The notes under the pieces were generated by a model. The model ran no database searches. It was not told where the DNA came from and saw only the letters and a program-made list of their open reading frames with translations. From contig OZ024876.1 of NCBI GenBank assembly GCA_964017185.1, forward strand, positions 14,819,726 through 14,883,725: DNA of 64,000 nt, read 5' to 3'. Positions 54,082 through 64,000 of this stretch are shown piece by piece. The DNA comes from Rugalucina vietnamica. Taxonomy: Eukaryota > Mollusca > Bivalvia > Lucinida > Lucinidae. Numbering within the stretch: the first letter of the stretch is position 1; every line of letters begins with the position of its first letter. The translations under genes and the position numbers were made by a program.

Positions 54082-54090
54082 GTTCCGAAC

Positions 54091-56782
54091 ACGTGCAACA
54101 AAAACTTACGATGCAATTAAGTTAAAATCCCAACCAAAGAGTCACCAGATATATAGGTATTTTTATTAGTAGTAGTATTAATACAATGTACTATTTTAGG
54201 ACCGGGAAATGGTATTCACAATTTACTAAAAACAGATTTAAATAAAAATAAATGATATGCTCAACTGACACATGCTAACACATGTTTCACAAAATTTTTA
54301 TGCAATCAAGCCAAAACCCACACCCAAAGATACTAGGCGGGATGGTGACATTTCTGCTGGGTCATCAAAATGGTCATTAACAGCAGTACAAAAAGGATCA
54401 TTTGAATAAAAATAAACATATCAACTGCCTAAATGAAAATCCCAACCCAAAGACAGCAAGCAGAACAGAAAAAATAATAAAAAGCATCACAAAACACAAC
54501 CAACACACGCGAAGAGCCCAACGAGAAAAGCAGCGACCTGACCATCATAATTCAAAAACATTATGACGAGCATAACAGACAGACAAATGGACAAAACACG
54601 CAACATAATTAAAATTCACAACAGAACTGCCTTGGAACAGTCAGTAATGAATTACTGGAGGGCTTAAATCTATTTTACGAAGTCCAGTCAAGTTAGATAC
54701 AGTGTACTGTGTTGGAACCAAAAGAAGTGCAATCAGGTCTGCCCCTATTTACAGAGCATCAGGAAAATGTTGCAAAAAGAACTTCAGAAACACTTTACAG
54801 ACGTATAGGTTATAACTTAAATGTGTGCGACAGTCTGCATGCTTAGTTTTTAACCCAATCATGGTTGATAACTATGCTGCCTTCTTTAATTGCACGCCGG
54901 TGGGTCGGGCGTCAGACTCTATGATGGCCCCGACATAAAGCTATTCATTTTAGTTGGTTGGGGCCGGAGCTTCTTGTCTGTTGCTTGGCCCACCGGGGTC
55001 CAAATGGTGTTTTTCTTTTGCTCCGGAGTTAGTAGGTTATTCGGCGCCCAGGGATCTCCATCGTCGGGCAGCTTACTCAGTCTGTGAGTCCTGGTTTTTG
55101 ATTCATCAGGATGTTTATCATGATTTATTTGTTTGTTCTTGATGATTCATTGACTAGTTAGAGATTCACCACGAGGACCAAATAACTAACTAAATGTTAT
55201 GAACCACTGCAGAAGCTGAGGGTGAGGTTATGGCCATGTAAAACCGGTTTAAGCCCGCCAGTAACTTTGTGTTACTGATCGTTCCAAGTCGATACTTCTG
55301 TGGTGGTTCTTTTTGTTTTATGTCTTGGTGTATAAAAAAATTTTTTGTGCTGTTGGCGCCTTATGTATGTTTTCATATTTTTAGTTAAGTTAAGGTAACT
55401 GAGTGGCCACCTATTGGGAAAATAGCTGCTCATTCGGCTTACGATATGTTTCATTCATGGTATAAGTACCTGATTGTTAGTTTGGTTTTTTCCCACCTCG
55501 GTTTTTGGAGTGGGAATCTTTTTCTGATTGCGCCTTTTCCTGATCTTTGCCTACTTGTACCTTTTCAGAGTATCTGTGAACAATATTGCCATTTTAGTAT
55601 TCGGTGCAGAAAGCAAACAACAAAATACCCCCCCCCCCCCACCCCCTAAAAAATCCATTTAGTTTGGTTGTGGACTGACTGCAGCTTGGATGAAAGAATT
55701 TGTAAAGAAACACATGCTTTCTTTGGTTTCACTTTACACCCGAACCTCTATATAACACTGTTATTGCAGTGTTAATCAATTTCCATGTTAGCTATCCAAT
55801 CCATGTTATAGCTCTAAGAATAAGATATATAGCAAAGTTAGTCAAAAATGACCATTTGAAGTCCATGAATTGGTTCTGATAAGGCTATATCCAAAACCCT
55901 TCTGTAATGACACCCTGTATCTTGCCTTTTTTGCTTGTAAATGAGTTTGGAGGATAGGTTTTTGTTTCTGATTATGTCCTTTCCTGGTCATTGGCTCATT
56001 GCTTATCTTCTTGCTTTGTTGTTTGTGGGCAATGTTTTTGAAAAGCTGTAACTTGTTTTGTTAACATTAATATTCTGGTTGAGTCTAGTATTTGTTGAAC
56101 TGCCTTGAACCAGGCCTCGAGGTTATAAAACATTTTTCATGCTCAGCTTAGACTAAAATTTATCCTGCTCATAAATGTTAAAATGTCAACAAATGTTGCT
56201 ATATACTGAAACAAAAAGGAAACACACTGGTTGTCATTAAGTTCCATTATTTCAAGTCTGCCAGAAAGACGTTTAATGTCATTTTTGCTTGGCGCGACAG
56301 CGTCAAGCAATTGAAACGGAACGAGGATTTCTCCTCAATCTGTTGGGGTTTTCCTTCAATCTGTGGGGTTTCCCTTTGACATCCAGGGGCCTGGTTCCAG
56401 TCGCAATGTTTTGCTACACTTCTTGTATAATAAAGCAATTGAAGACGGAAACCAGACTTGCTCTCCGCCGTTTTTATTAGGACTTGTGGGAAGAATGACG
56501 TACTTAGATCTAACGTTAAACCTTAAGCTGGTGTTCTGGACGGATAATGCTAAAACCCGGAACTTTGTCCTAGGTCCGACCAAGTACGAAAGCTTGAAAT
56601 CCACCGTAGCGAGGAAGTGTTCATGACCGATGCGATCCATCGAGTTACCGAAAAACTCCACAAGCCTACGAAAAACCGCAACACACGGACAAATAATGGT
56701 ATATACAGACTAGCCAAGCGTTCCTTTTAACAAGGAAAATTTATATTTTGCTATATCAATAGTCTATCAATATTGAGCACAT
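54091..56782. other. Intergenic, no supported gene
   Basis: A relatively GC-rich patch at 54890-55090 and another at 56240-56660 have ORFs on one or both strands, but none has a recognisable domain, start or splice context. A C-run lies at 55628-55647. Confidence 0.35.
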
Positions 56783-56935
56783 CAAGCAAACACGTCCATG
56801 CAATATGTACCCCCTTATACCCCACTTTTATAAAGTAAAACTGGGGTTTACAGGGGTATACCTATTTTTCTTATTTTTTATCCAAAACATATATTGTGGG
56901 TACTTGTTAGAACCACCTCCGCGACAATGTATGTT
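56783..56935 (+). repeat. MITE-A fragment
   Basis: Left half only (CACGTCCATGCAATATGTAC, CCCCTTATACCCC tract) up to GAACCACCTCCGCG; the right palindrome arm is mostly deleted. Confidence 0.7.
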
Positions 56936-57362
56936 CAGTAGAGAAAGCCAGAAGTATATAAAAATATTTGTTTTAAGGTCAACCAAACAAGTTATTTGCA
57001 CATTTTACCTGTTTGTTTCTTTTCTATTGCAGTAAATATATAGCCTTGACATGGCCTAATGGATTGAGATGTCTTTCTCAATTAGTTTGACAGCTCAGAT
57101 ATGCTCATAAACTGTCAGATTGTAATGTTAACCTCCAGATGTTTTCACAGGTACTGTAACCTGTTTGAGCCCTAATGCGAGAAAACTGGTCTTTGGAATT
57201 TCAGACTTGGTCGGTCTGTCCATACTTTCAAATACAAATATCTCAGCAAATAGTCAGCCAATTGCAACCAAATTTTATCAGAAGCATCATTGAGGTGGGG
57301 GAAAGGTTGAATTTGGTTTTTGGCCAGTCAGATAAGAACTTTGGTTTCCATGGCAACAGATT

Positions 57363-57379
57363 AGCGTTTGTACGATATC
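57363..57379 (+). repeat. Left terminal inverted repeat of the two-gene transposon
   Basis: AGCGTTTGTACGATATC, 81 bp upstream of the YqaJ gene ATG. Confidence 0.8.
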
Positions 57380-57459
57380 AATGAACTTCTACGTCACGAT
57401 CGATGATTATCATATTCTAAATATAGCGCATGACGTTTTCGGACAAACATTGAAGAACA

Positions 57460-59901
57460 ATGGCCGCTTCCAATGCATTTCAATCTATAATTCTTCATGA
57501 AACCGATGTTCCTGGTGCGAAATTTGTATATGAATCGGTTGAAAAACATTCGAATATTCAACTGCAAAGATGGTTAGAATGTCGGGGCCTCGCTAAAACA
57601 GGCAATCGGAGTGAATTGATTAAAAGGTAAGCGATTTCGTGTGTACAGGTGTTTTGTAAACAAAAGAAGTCGGTCACTTTTACACAATAAAATTGACAAG
57701 CGTGTGCGGTTTTAAATGAATATTTGAGACTGACATCTGAACCTAATGAATTTTCTGTGTAATTTTACTTTCTTACTATCTGCTCTGCATTTATCTGCTA
57801 AAATAATTAAATAATTACAAGCCATAAATAATAATGTATGGCATATATTCGGCATGTACCTGTTATTCGGCAGCTGGCTTGTTAACCCCAAGAATGAGCT
57901 ATGCCAGGAGAAAAGTGTACCAGTTTGACTGTTTGTATGAATGCCCTACTTGCCAATTGTAGCCACTACTCAACACCCCACCCTGGAGAAATTGTATTCT
58001 TTGTTTTCTGTCCAGCATATATTCAATGTTCTCTTTTTCTTAAAGGTGCAAACCAATGAATGGACTGTGTAAGTCAAATCCATGTTTAGGTTTCCCCTTC
58101 ATATACCCCAGGACTGGCCAGTGCTTGTTGTGAGTGAAGGGGGTGATGTCGTTATTAATGTCTGGTTCATAAATCTAGTGATTGAATAGCAGCAATATTA
58201 GCGTTTTTGTTTTTATGTGCACATGGGTAAAGTATATTCAATTATATTTCCAGGATCAAAAGCTGCATATCAGCAGGTGAAGATCAGACTATACCAGTCA
58301 GTGTGGATGGTGGCAGGTGGTACACTCTTAAAGTGGAGAAGATAAAACAAAACATTCCAACACAAGCTAGCACAGGCATTCCCCTTCTGCCATACAGTGG
58401 TTGGGGAAAATTCCCCTCTCATGGGCCACAGATGCCCAAACATTTCAACAAGGGACACATTCATCACCACATAGTGGAATCAGTTCAGTTTCTCAATGAA
58501 GACACATTTGATGATGACAGTGACAGTGATGGTGACTGTGATGATGACTGTGATATTGAAGATCTGCACACAGCCAAACCAATGAAAAAAGGTTTGAAAT
58601 ATTTCACCAGCGGACATGTACAGAAAATGCAAGACAGTGCTAAGTGTGGACATTATTTTTTGAAGTCCAAAGTACGTGCTTCATACACTTCGGAAGTTTA
58701 TGATGTGACAGTAACTCTATCCCAGCAGTCAGGTTTTGTACGGGATGCATCCTGTACATGCCGTGCTTCTGCTATGGGCAGATGCAGCCATGTTACAGGT
58801 TTATTATATGCTCTTGTAGATTATATCGATACTTGTGAGGCTATAAAGATTGATCCACAAAGCTGCACATCTCTGCCTTGTGCATGGAATCAAGGCAGAA
58901 AGTCCAACAAGCAACCTAAAAAAGTGCAAGAGTCGGTTTACCCAAGTGCAAAGAAGAGAAAAATTCATGATATTATAAATTATGACCCTAGGGCACCAGT
59001 CACCTGTTGCACTGATGCGGAGAAACAAGCAGGACAATTGATCTCTTCTTTACAGAATCACAAACATTGCATGTGGTTGTCTTTACTTACGTATAATTAT
59101 AAAGATTACTGTTTAGACATTGAACACACTTCCATACTTAAAGAACAAATACAACAGTTTATACAAAACTTGAAGGTTGGGTCAACATCCAATTTCCCTG
59201 TAGTAGAACTGGTTAAACAGCAAGGTAGTCAAGGGTGGTTTAATGAGCGTCGTGTTCGTTTAACTGCGTCAGTATGTAAAGATGTTGTTTCCCTAAAGTC
59301 CGACAGTGCTAAATTTAATTTTCTTAATAGATGCCTTTGGAAAACAGAGCAAATTAGTGCACCTGCTTTGCAATATGGCACAAAATATGAAAAAGTAGCA
59401 AGGGAGTCATACAGGAGCTTAAAGAATGCAGATAGGTTTATGGCTGTTGAAACTGGTCTCTGGGTGAGCTGTGATGATCCAGAGCTAGCCTGTAGTCCAG
59501 ATGGATTGATTATGGATCATGATGAGCCAACAATTTATGGCATTCTAGAAATTAAATGTCCAAAGTCACTTGAAAATGAATGTGTTTCACACTTTGATGT
59601 AAAGCTTTCAGATCAGCAGAAAAAATCTTTTTTCTTAGAGATCAATGATGAAATAAAAATAATGCTGAAGAGAACCCACAAGTACTATTACCAAGTTCAA
59701 ATGCAAATGGGAGTAACTGGTACTAAGTTTTGTGACTTTGTAGTATGGTCTAGTAAAGAGACACTTGTTATTAGAATTCGCTTTGACGAACATTTCTGGG
59801 CTGATCTAAAAGCTAAATTAATTGAGTTTCACCATTCTTACTTATGTCCAGAAATCTTTGAGATGAGGATTCCTAGAAATCTGTTGCCAGTAAAGCTTTA
59901 A
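57460..59901 (+). CDS. SAP-SWIM-YqaJ nuclease-like protein, 2 exons, 604 aa
   Basis: Predicted nuclease-like protein encoded by a transposon. Exons 57460-57626 and 58254-59901, joined through donor GTAAGC and acceptor TTTCCAG with phase 2 kept; start ATG GCC GCT. Residues 34-66 form a SAP DNA-binding motif (QRWLECRGLAKTGNRSELIK). An Asp-rich stretch lies at about 140-158. A SWIM zinc finger (CTC...RCSH) has Cys223, Cys225, Cys233 and His235. The C-terminal half is a YqaJ/lambda-exonuclease-type fold: GWFNERRVRLTAS at about 383, GTKYEKVARE with Glu435, SPDG with Asp472, EIKCP with Glu488 and Lys490, and YYYQVQMQM at 533-541. The acidic residues and Lys of the PD-(D/E)xK site are all present, so activity is plausible. 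The frame beginning at 58303 would use GTG and lack the SAP exon, so the spliced start is preferred. Lies 1 kb from the convergent transposase gene. Confidence 0.88.
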
Positions 59902-60885
59902 TTTCTTGAGAAGCTATGTGATTCATGCTTTAGAGCAGTTCGACCAGTATCATTGCTGTTCAGCATTCCATATTTGTAGGTTTAAATAACAGACCAGTAA
60001 AACAGCTTAAGTTGTTAACCAGTACTCAGTGCATATTTTATAACCACCCCTTCTGGTCAGACTAGCTTGGCTATTACATTGAAATGCATTAATGTATACA
60101 TAATATGCGAGTGTTATTATTCGATCATTGTCTGGGCAAGAGCAATGAGACAAAAAGAAATAATGAATGTCTTTTTTTATTTTTTGATTGTTCAAAATTA
60201 TAGTTGAAGTGTTGTAAACACTGCATTAAAAATAGAAACAATCATAAATACTGTCTTACTTCCATGTATTATCCCATGAAACATTCTACAAGTCACATTT
60301 TTCAAAATCTTTCAGAACATTTGAATATTCTAACATGTCCACGCTGGTTATCCAGAGACATCCAACACAACCGAGAACAATCTTCATGGAGAAAATCAAT
60401 ATGTTACCATAGTAAACAAATACCTGTCTGGCAACAACTTTCTACACATGGGAACGACTCGTTGAAAGTTGTTCCAACACAGGCATTTGAATAGTCTAAT
60501 CAAATATTGAGTGTCTCTGGATTCCGTTAACCAGTGTGATATCTTGCTTCATAGTGGCATGTCCTTGGTCAAGAAATATTAATTCCAAAAAAGTACTGGT
60601 TAATACCCAGGAACAAGTGGCTCTGTCCCAACATGGCTGAAAAATTGTTTACTGGGATGTTAAACCTCAAAACAATCAAAGTATGATGACTTTTAAGTCT
60701 TAGCGTTACATAGCTTTTGTTTGATGTGTAATTAATACTCATTATGAGGTTTAAATAAGCTAAGTTTAGCAGGTAAAAGATGAAACAGACTGTTTGGTAA
60801 TTTCATGGATTTAAAAAGCAAATTCCAGATTCAATGTGTCTCACCAGGGTTGACACTGAAAATTCCATGACAAGTCAGTCAGGGC
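59902..60885. other. Intergenic spacer between the convergent transposon genes
   Basis: AT-rich, about 1 kb, presumably holding both 3' UTRs. The ORF at 60204-60494 has no recognised feature. Confidence 0.45.
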
Positions 60886-63220
60886 CTACTTTACTAATGG
60901 TTTTTGAAAATTGACTAAACAGGCAATTACATAAACACACTGTGAGAAGACAGGCTGAAGTTTTTGTGGAACAACTTTCTGAAGAATTCGAAATTTCTTC
61001 ATTCGCTCGATTGATCGTTCAACATGGATTCTATGTTTAGCTATGTCCTTGGTTAAGGCTTCCTCTTGAGGAGTAAATCTATGTCTTGCTCCCAAAAAAG
61101 GAGGAATAATGAGTTTAACATGCCTTTCATTTAAGAGCTCTTTTATGAGAAATCCACGATCTGCCATTACAACATCACCAGGATTCAAAAAATCCAAGAA
61201 ACCAGACAAACGTACTATTTCTTTATCACTTATACTACCCTCATATGCATCACTTACAAAAAGTATGGCACCATTTGGAGCTATCGCAACCAAGAATTTA
61301 TATGTCGTATGGCCTTTGTAAGAAGAATATTGATTTCCTTGGGCCTCAAAATTGCCCGGTGACTGTACATGAACTTCCGTGCAATCAATAATGCAACGGA
61401 TGTTCTTGTACTTTTTAAAGGTTTTTGGTAAATGCTTCCTGACTTTGTCTCTAGTTGCAAACATTAAATTCCGAATAGTGCCAAACTGTTTGTACAAAAG
61501 TTGTACCCATGTAAGAATAATAGTGGATATTTGACGCGTATTGGTTTTAAACCGGTATGCTAAATCCTGGTGAAGCAGGCCTAGTCTAAGTCTCATCAAA
61601 GTGAGGAACAATTCATTTTGTGGTGAAAGCTTTCTTCTTCTTCCTGGCCTCTTACTTGGGGTTTTGTTTTTGTCACCCACATTTGTATTCCAGTAATTGA
61701 TTTTTTTAACACTATTCCCCAAAAAATCCCATAAAGACAAAAACTGTAAATATGTCAGGCCAGTGTAAAACTTAAAGGCTTTGTCATCATTTTTTAAGCT
61801 GTCTACTCCAAAAGAATCCTGAAATACTGGCCTGGCTTTCGAATCAGTAACAGAATTGGAATTGATTGGTTTTTTGATTGAAAAATTTGATTTTAATTTT
61901 AACTCATTCTCTAAAATTTTGTTCTTCAAACTTAGTTGTACTGTCTGTGTTGTTGCTTTCTCTTCTGTCTGACTGCTTTTAGTTTCAGTGTCTGGGGCAC
62001 AGTTGACACCAATACTTTTAGAAAATGGCTCAGTTTCAGATAATGTCAGATGAGTTGAAGTTGATGGAATGTCCTCGGTTGATGACGGACTTGAAATAAT
62101 TCTGTTGAGCTGTAACATCCCATCAGCAGCCTCTTGAACATCCAGTCTCTGTTGTTTAGGCGATTTATACGGCGTGCGTTGCTTTGGAGCTTTTCGCTTT
62201 TTTCTTTCTACCTGAAAATAAGAATGTGAAAATAATGAACTTCCGTTAGTTCAGTGCATGGTCAACAGCTAAGGTGATATCCAGTCGCTCACACTGATCT
62301 AACACAAATCTTTGGGGATGGATTACCAGTGCTAAGTGTGCATTACATATACATGTATACATGTACCTATTTATATATAAGCTAAAACTACTGATCTTGA
62401 ATCTGCAGAACAGAATGAAAAGCCATATAGTAATATTAAGTAGAAACTCACCACACCTGAGTTCACAGCATGAAAATACGTCCGTGCAATGTATACCCCC
62501 CTGAACCCCACTTTTATATAGTACTGGGGTATGCAGGGGTATACATATTTTTCTAATTTTTGCTCCAAAATATAGATTGTGGGTACTCGTTAGAACCGCC
62601 TCAGTGAGGCGGTTCTAACGTGTACCCACAATCTATGTTTTAAGCCAAAATAAGAAAAATTTCTACTGAAATTTTCAATTTTTACAGCTGAAAAAAATCT
62701 TTATATATTGCATGGACAAGTTTTCGCAATGAAGTGTTTAACCCCAATGCAATTTCAGCACTTTTTATTTTGCTACAGTGCTGACTGTTGTCTGTTAATT
62801 ATTTCAAAGTGAGCCAATTATTTCTGAAAGTAATATACTTTATGACAGCCTTTTTACGCGTCTAAGTATAGACGCTAGAAAGAGATGCACGAAATTATGT
62901 TACGCACGAATAATTGATCAGCGAAATATAAGCGTCTGTTTCCTCACCTGAATTCCACATTTAATTGGGTCCGGATTTTCGATCGTCGGTCCATTGCCAC
63001 CCACAAAGTGCAAGGAACACATGTAGGTGTCCTTCGTCACATTCTTAACGGTGAAATATTTCCGTCCACAATTTTGTACCCAACGTAAACATTTTTCCCT
63101 GTCTTTGCCGTCCGGTTTTGGAAAACCATTTCCAAATCCAATGAAATAAACGCCCTGTGGACATCCTGTTCTCGAGTCACTTTTACAATCGCCCCAACAA
63201 CAATGTTTCGTTGTGACCAT
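60886..63220 (-). CDS. THAP-DDE (DDE_Tnp_4/Harbinger-like) transposase, 2 exons, 532 aa
   Basis: Predicted cut-and-paste transposase. Exon 1 (63220-62948) starts ATG and carries a C2CH THAP finger: Cys7/Cys8, Cys12, Trp47, then CSLHF with Cys68 and His71. It ends GIQ at donor GTGAGG. Exon 2 (62211-60886) follows acceptor TTTTCAG, phase 0, with a basic segment VERKKRKAPKQR. After a Ser/Thr-rich linker comes a helix-turn-helix region (about 280-325) and a DDE_Tnp_4 core: IIDCTEV with Asp367, VMADRGF with Asp442, HVERSIERMK with Glu489. The triad is intact and no stop interrupts the frame. The 736-bp intron contains a MITE-A. A domesticated gene is possible, but the inverted repeats around it and its partner favour a transposon. 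Confidence 0.9.
62448..62725 (+). repeat. MITE-A copy inside the transposase intron
   Basis: Complete copy with centre GAACCGCCTCAGTGAGGCGG (62591-62610), opposite to the transcription of the host gene. It arrived after the transposon's intron was in place. Confidence 0.85.
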
Positions 63221-63368
63221 GATCAGACGCTAGTTAAACTTTAAGTTTTCTAATTCTTATGCGAATTTTTAGATCTCGATTCCAACGTGTATCAACAGGC
63301 TGTTTGTCCGAAAATCAATATGGCTGCTGCTGTAGGCGGAGTCTGCATAATCGCAGAATCTATTTATA

Positions 63369-63385
63369 GATATCGTACAAGCGCT
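63369..63385 (-). repeat. Right terminal inverted repeat of the two-gene transposon
   Basis: Read on the minus strand AGCGCTTGTACGATATC, 148 bp upstream of the transposase ATG. Confidence 0.8.
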
Positions 63386-64000
63386 CAAAAAAACATAAAA
63401 AAAAATCTTCTTCTCCAAAACCACAAGGCCCAGAGCTTTCATATTTTGTATGTAGCAATGTATAGTGGTCCTCTATAAATCCTGCCAACCGTGCCACTGG
63501 CGTTCATACAGGCCTCGCCCCGGATGCATCATTATCTGCCATAGGCGTATAATGGGTAATACATGAAAAATCTTCTCTGAAACCACAAGAGCCAAAGCTT
63601 CTATATTTGGTATGCAGCATTTTTATCTGGAGCTTTACATAAATCCTGTGGATCATGACCCTGAGGTCAAAAATGGCCATCAGCTCCCATAGACTTACAA
63701 TTAATGGGACAAACATAAAAAAATCTCCGAGACCACAAGGCCCAGAGCTTTCATATTTTGTTTGTAGCAATGTATAGTGGTCCTCTTTATAAATCCTGCC
63801 AACCATGCCCCTGGAGTTCATACAGGCCCCACCTCTGGGGTATGATCATCTGCCATAGTCTTTTAATGGGAAACACAGAAGAGCCAAAGCTTCTATATTT
63901 AGTATGTAGCATTGTTATGTGGAGCTTTACATAAATCCTGTGAATCATGCCCTTGGGTCAAAAATGGCCCCACCCCAGGGGTCATTAGCTCCCATAGACT
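63386..64000. repeat. Dispersed-repeat units, family Q-like, running off the window
   Basis: Two units of about 310 bp (AGAGCTTTCATATTTTGT at 63432 and 63744) with AGCTCCCATAGACTTA motifs. Similar text (TTTCCATGGCAACAGA) flanks the transposon on its left, so the transposon sits inside such a repeat. No gene. Confidence 0.55.

Larger units (their letters stand above)
57363..63385. mobile_element. 6.0-kb two-gene DNA transposon (YqaJ nuclease + THAP-DDE transposase)
   Basis: Terminal inverted repeats AGCGYTTGTACGATATC at 57363-57379 and 63369-63385 (one mismatch). A second inverted motif TTTTCGGACAAACA lies 73 and 71 bp inside the ends (57436-57449; 63301-63314). Between them are just two genes, converging tail to tail and each starting near one end. 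Flanking DNA on both sides belongs to bivalve dispersed-repeat units. Flanks read TTA and TCA if the repeat starts at GCG, so the target duplication is unclear. The THAP transposase plus YqaJ pairing is what I recall for ISL2EU/IS4EU elements. Both ORFs are open, so it may be recent. Confidence 0.82.

Noticed and set aside
54890-56661. GC-richer patches with short ORFs, including a 101-codon minus-strand ORF
   Set aside because: Open on both strands, no domain, no convincing splice sites or start context; left as intergenic.
58303-58305. Start of the YqaJ protein at 58303
   Set aside because: That codon is GTG. The frame is open back to an acceptor at 58254, and an upstream exon with ATG and a SAP motif fits the phase.

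Overview
The window is animal nuclear DNA and very probably comes from a bivalve mollusc. It is AT-rich, its genes have GT-AG introns, and it is saturated with transposable elements. Coding sequence is only a few percent. I reconstructed exons by eye from splice sites, reading frame and family knowledge; no database search was run. I recognise five protein genes: two intronless rhodopsin-type GPCR paralogues in tandem on the minus strand (3.0-6.5 kb); a nicotinamide riboside kinase gene spread over 22 kb on the plus strand (24.5-46.6 kb); and a convergent pair, a SAP-SWIM-YqaJ nuclease-like gene (57.5-59.9 kb, plus) and a THAP-DDE transposase gene (60.9-63.2 kb, minus). A sixth, unrecognised 83-codon ORF lies at 10.05 kb.

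The convergent pair sits inside matching inverted ends (57363-57379 and 63369-63385) with a second inverted motif about 72 bp inside each end. I read the 6.0 kb as one apparently intact two-gene DNA transposon (transposase plus exonuclease-like partner), of the kind I remember as ISL2EU/IS4EU.

The NAD-salvage kinase gene has seven coding exons whose phases all fit, giving 196 codons, close to human NMRK1 (199). Its P-loop exon is present twice (27151-27241 and 28039-28129), with equal length, equal phase, intact splice sites and mostly synonymous differences. This suggests mutually exclusive exons. A second exon has a truncated duplicate at 40724. The introns hold over a dozen copies of one palindromic MITE and a four-level nest of elements (31.9-39.15 kb). 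Inside the nest is a 128-bp-period array of ten perfect palindromic AGGTCAnnnTGACCT sites.

The repeats fall into recognisable systems. (1) Seven arrays (F1-F7) are built from short units, mostly 16 bp, sharing a CCGAAATG-like core. Five have inverted arrays at both ends and 8-9 bp target-site duplications, so they are foldback or Mutator-like elements whose unit sequence differs by family while unit length and ends persist. (2) Several families (here P, Q, S, T, V) have a 5' hairpin, a GTCCGT-rich tract and an internal tandem array. They sit in T-runs with little or no target duplication and look like Helitron/Helentron-related non-autonomous elements. (3) Two palindromic MITE families (A and B). 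(4) A 9.7-kb hAT-like element (11640-21350) with an 8-bp duplication, filled with nested insertions. (5) A 1.33-kb element with about 100-bp inverted repeats and a 5-bp duplication (35524-36856).

Stretches without a gene are described individually. ORFs that fall inside repeats, or that rely on a GTG start, were not annotated.
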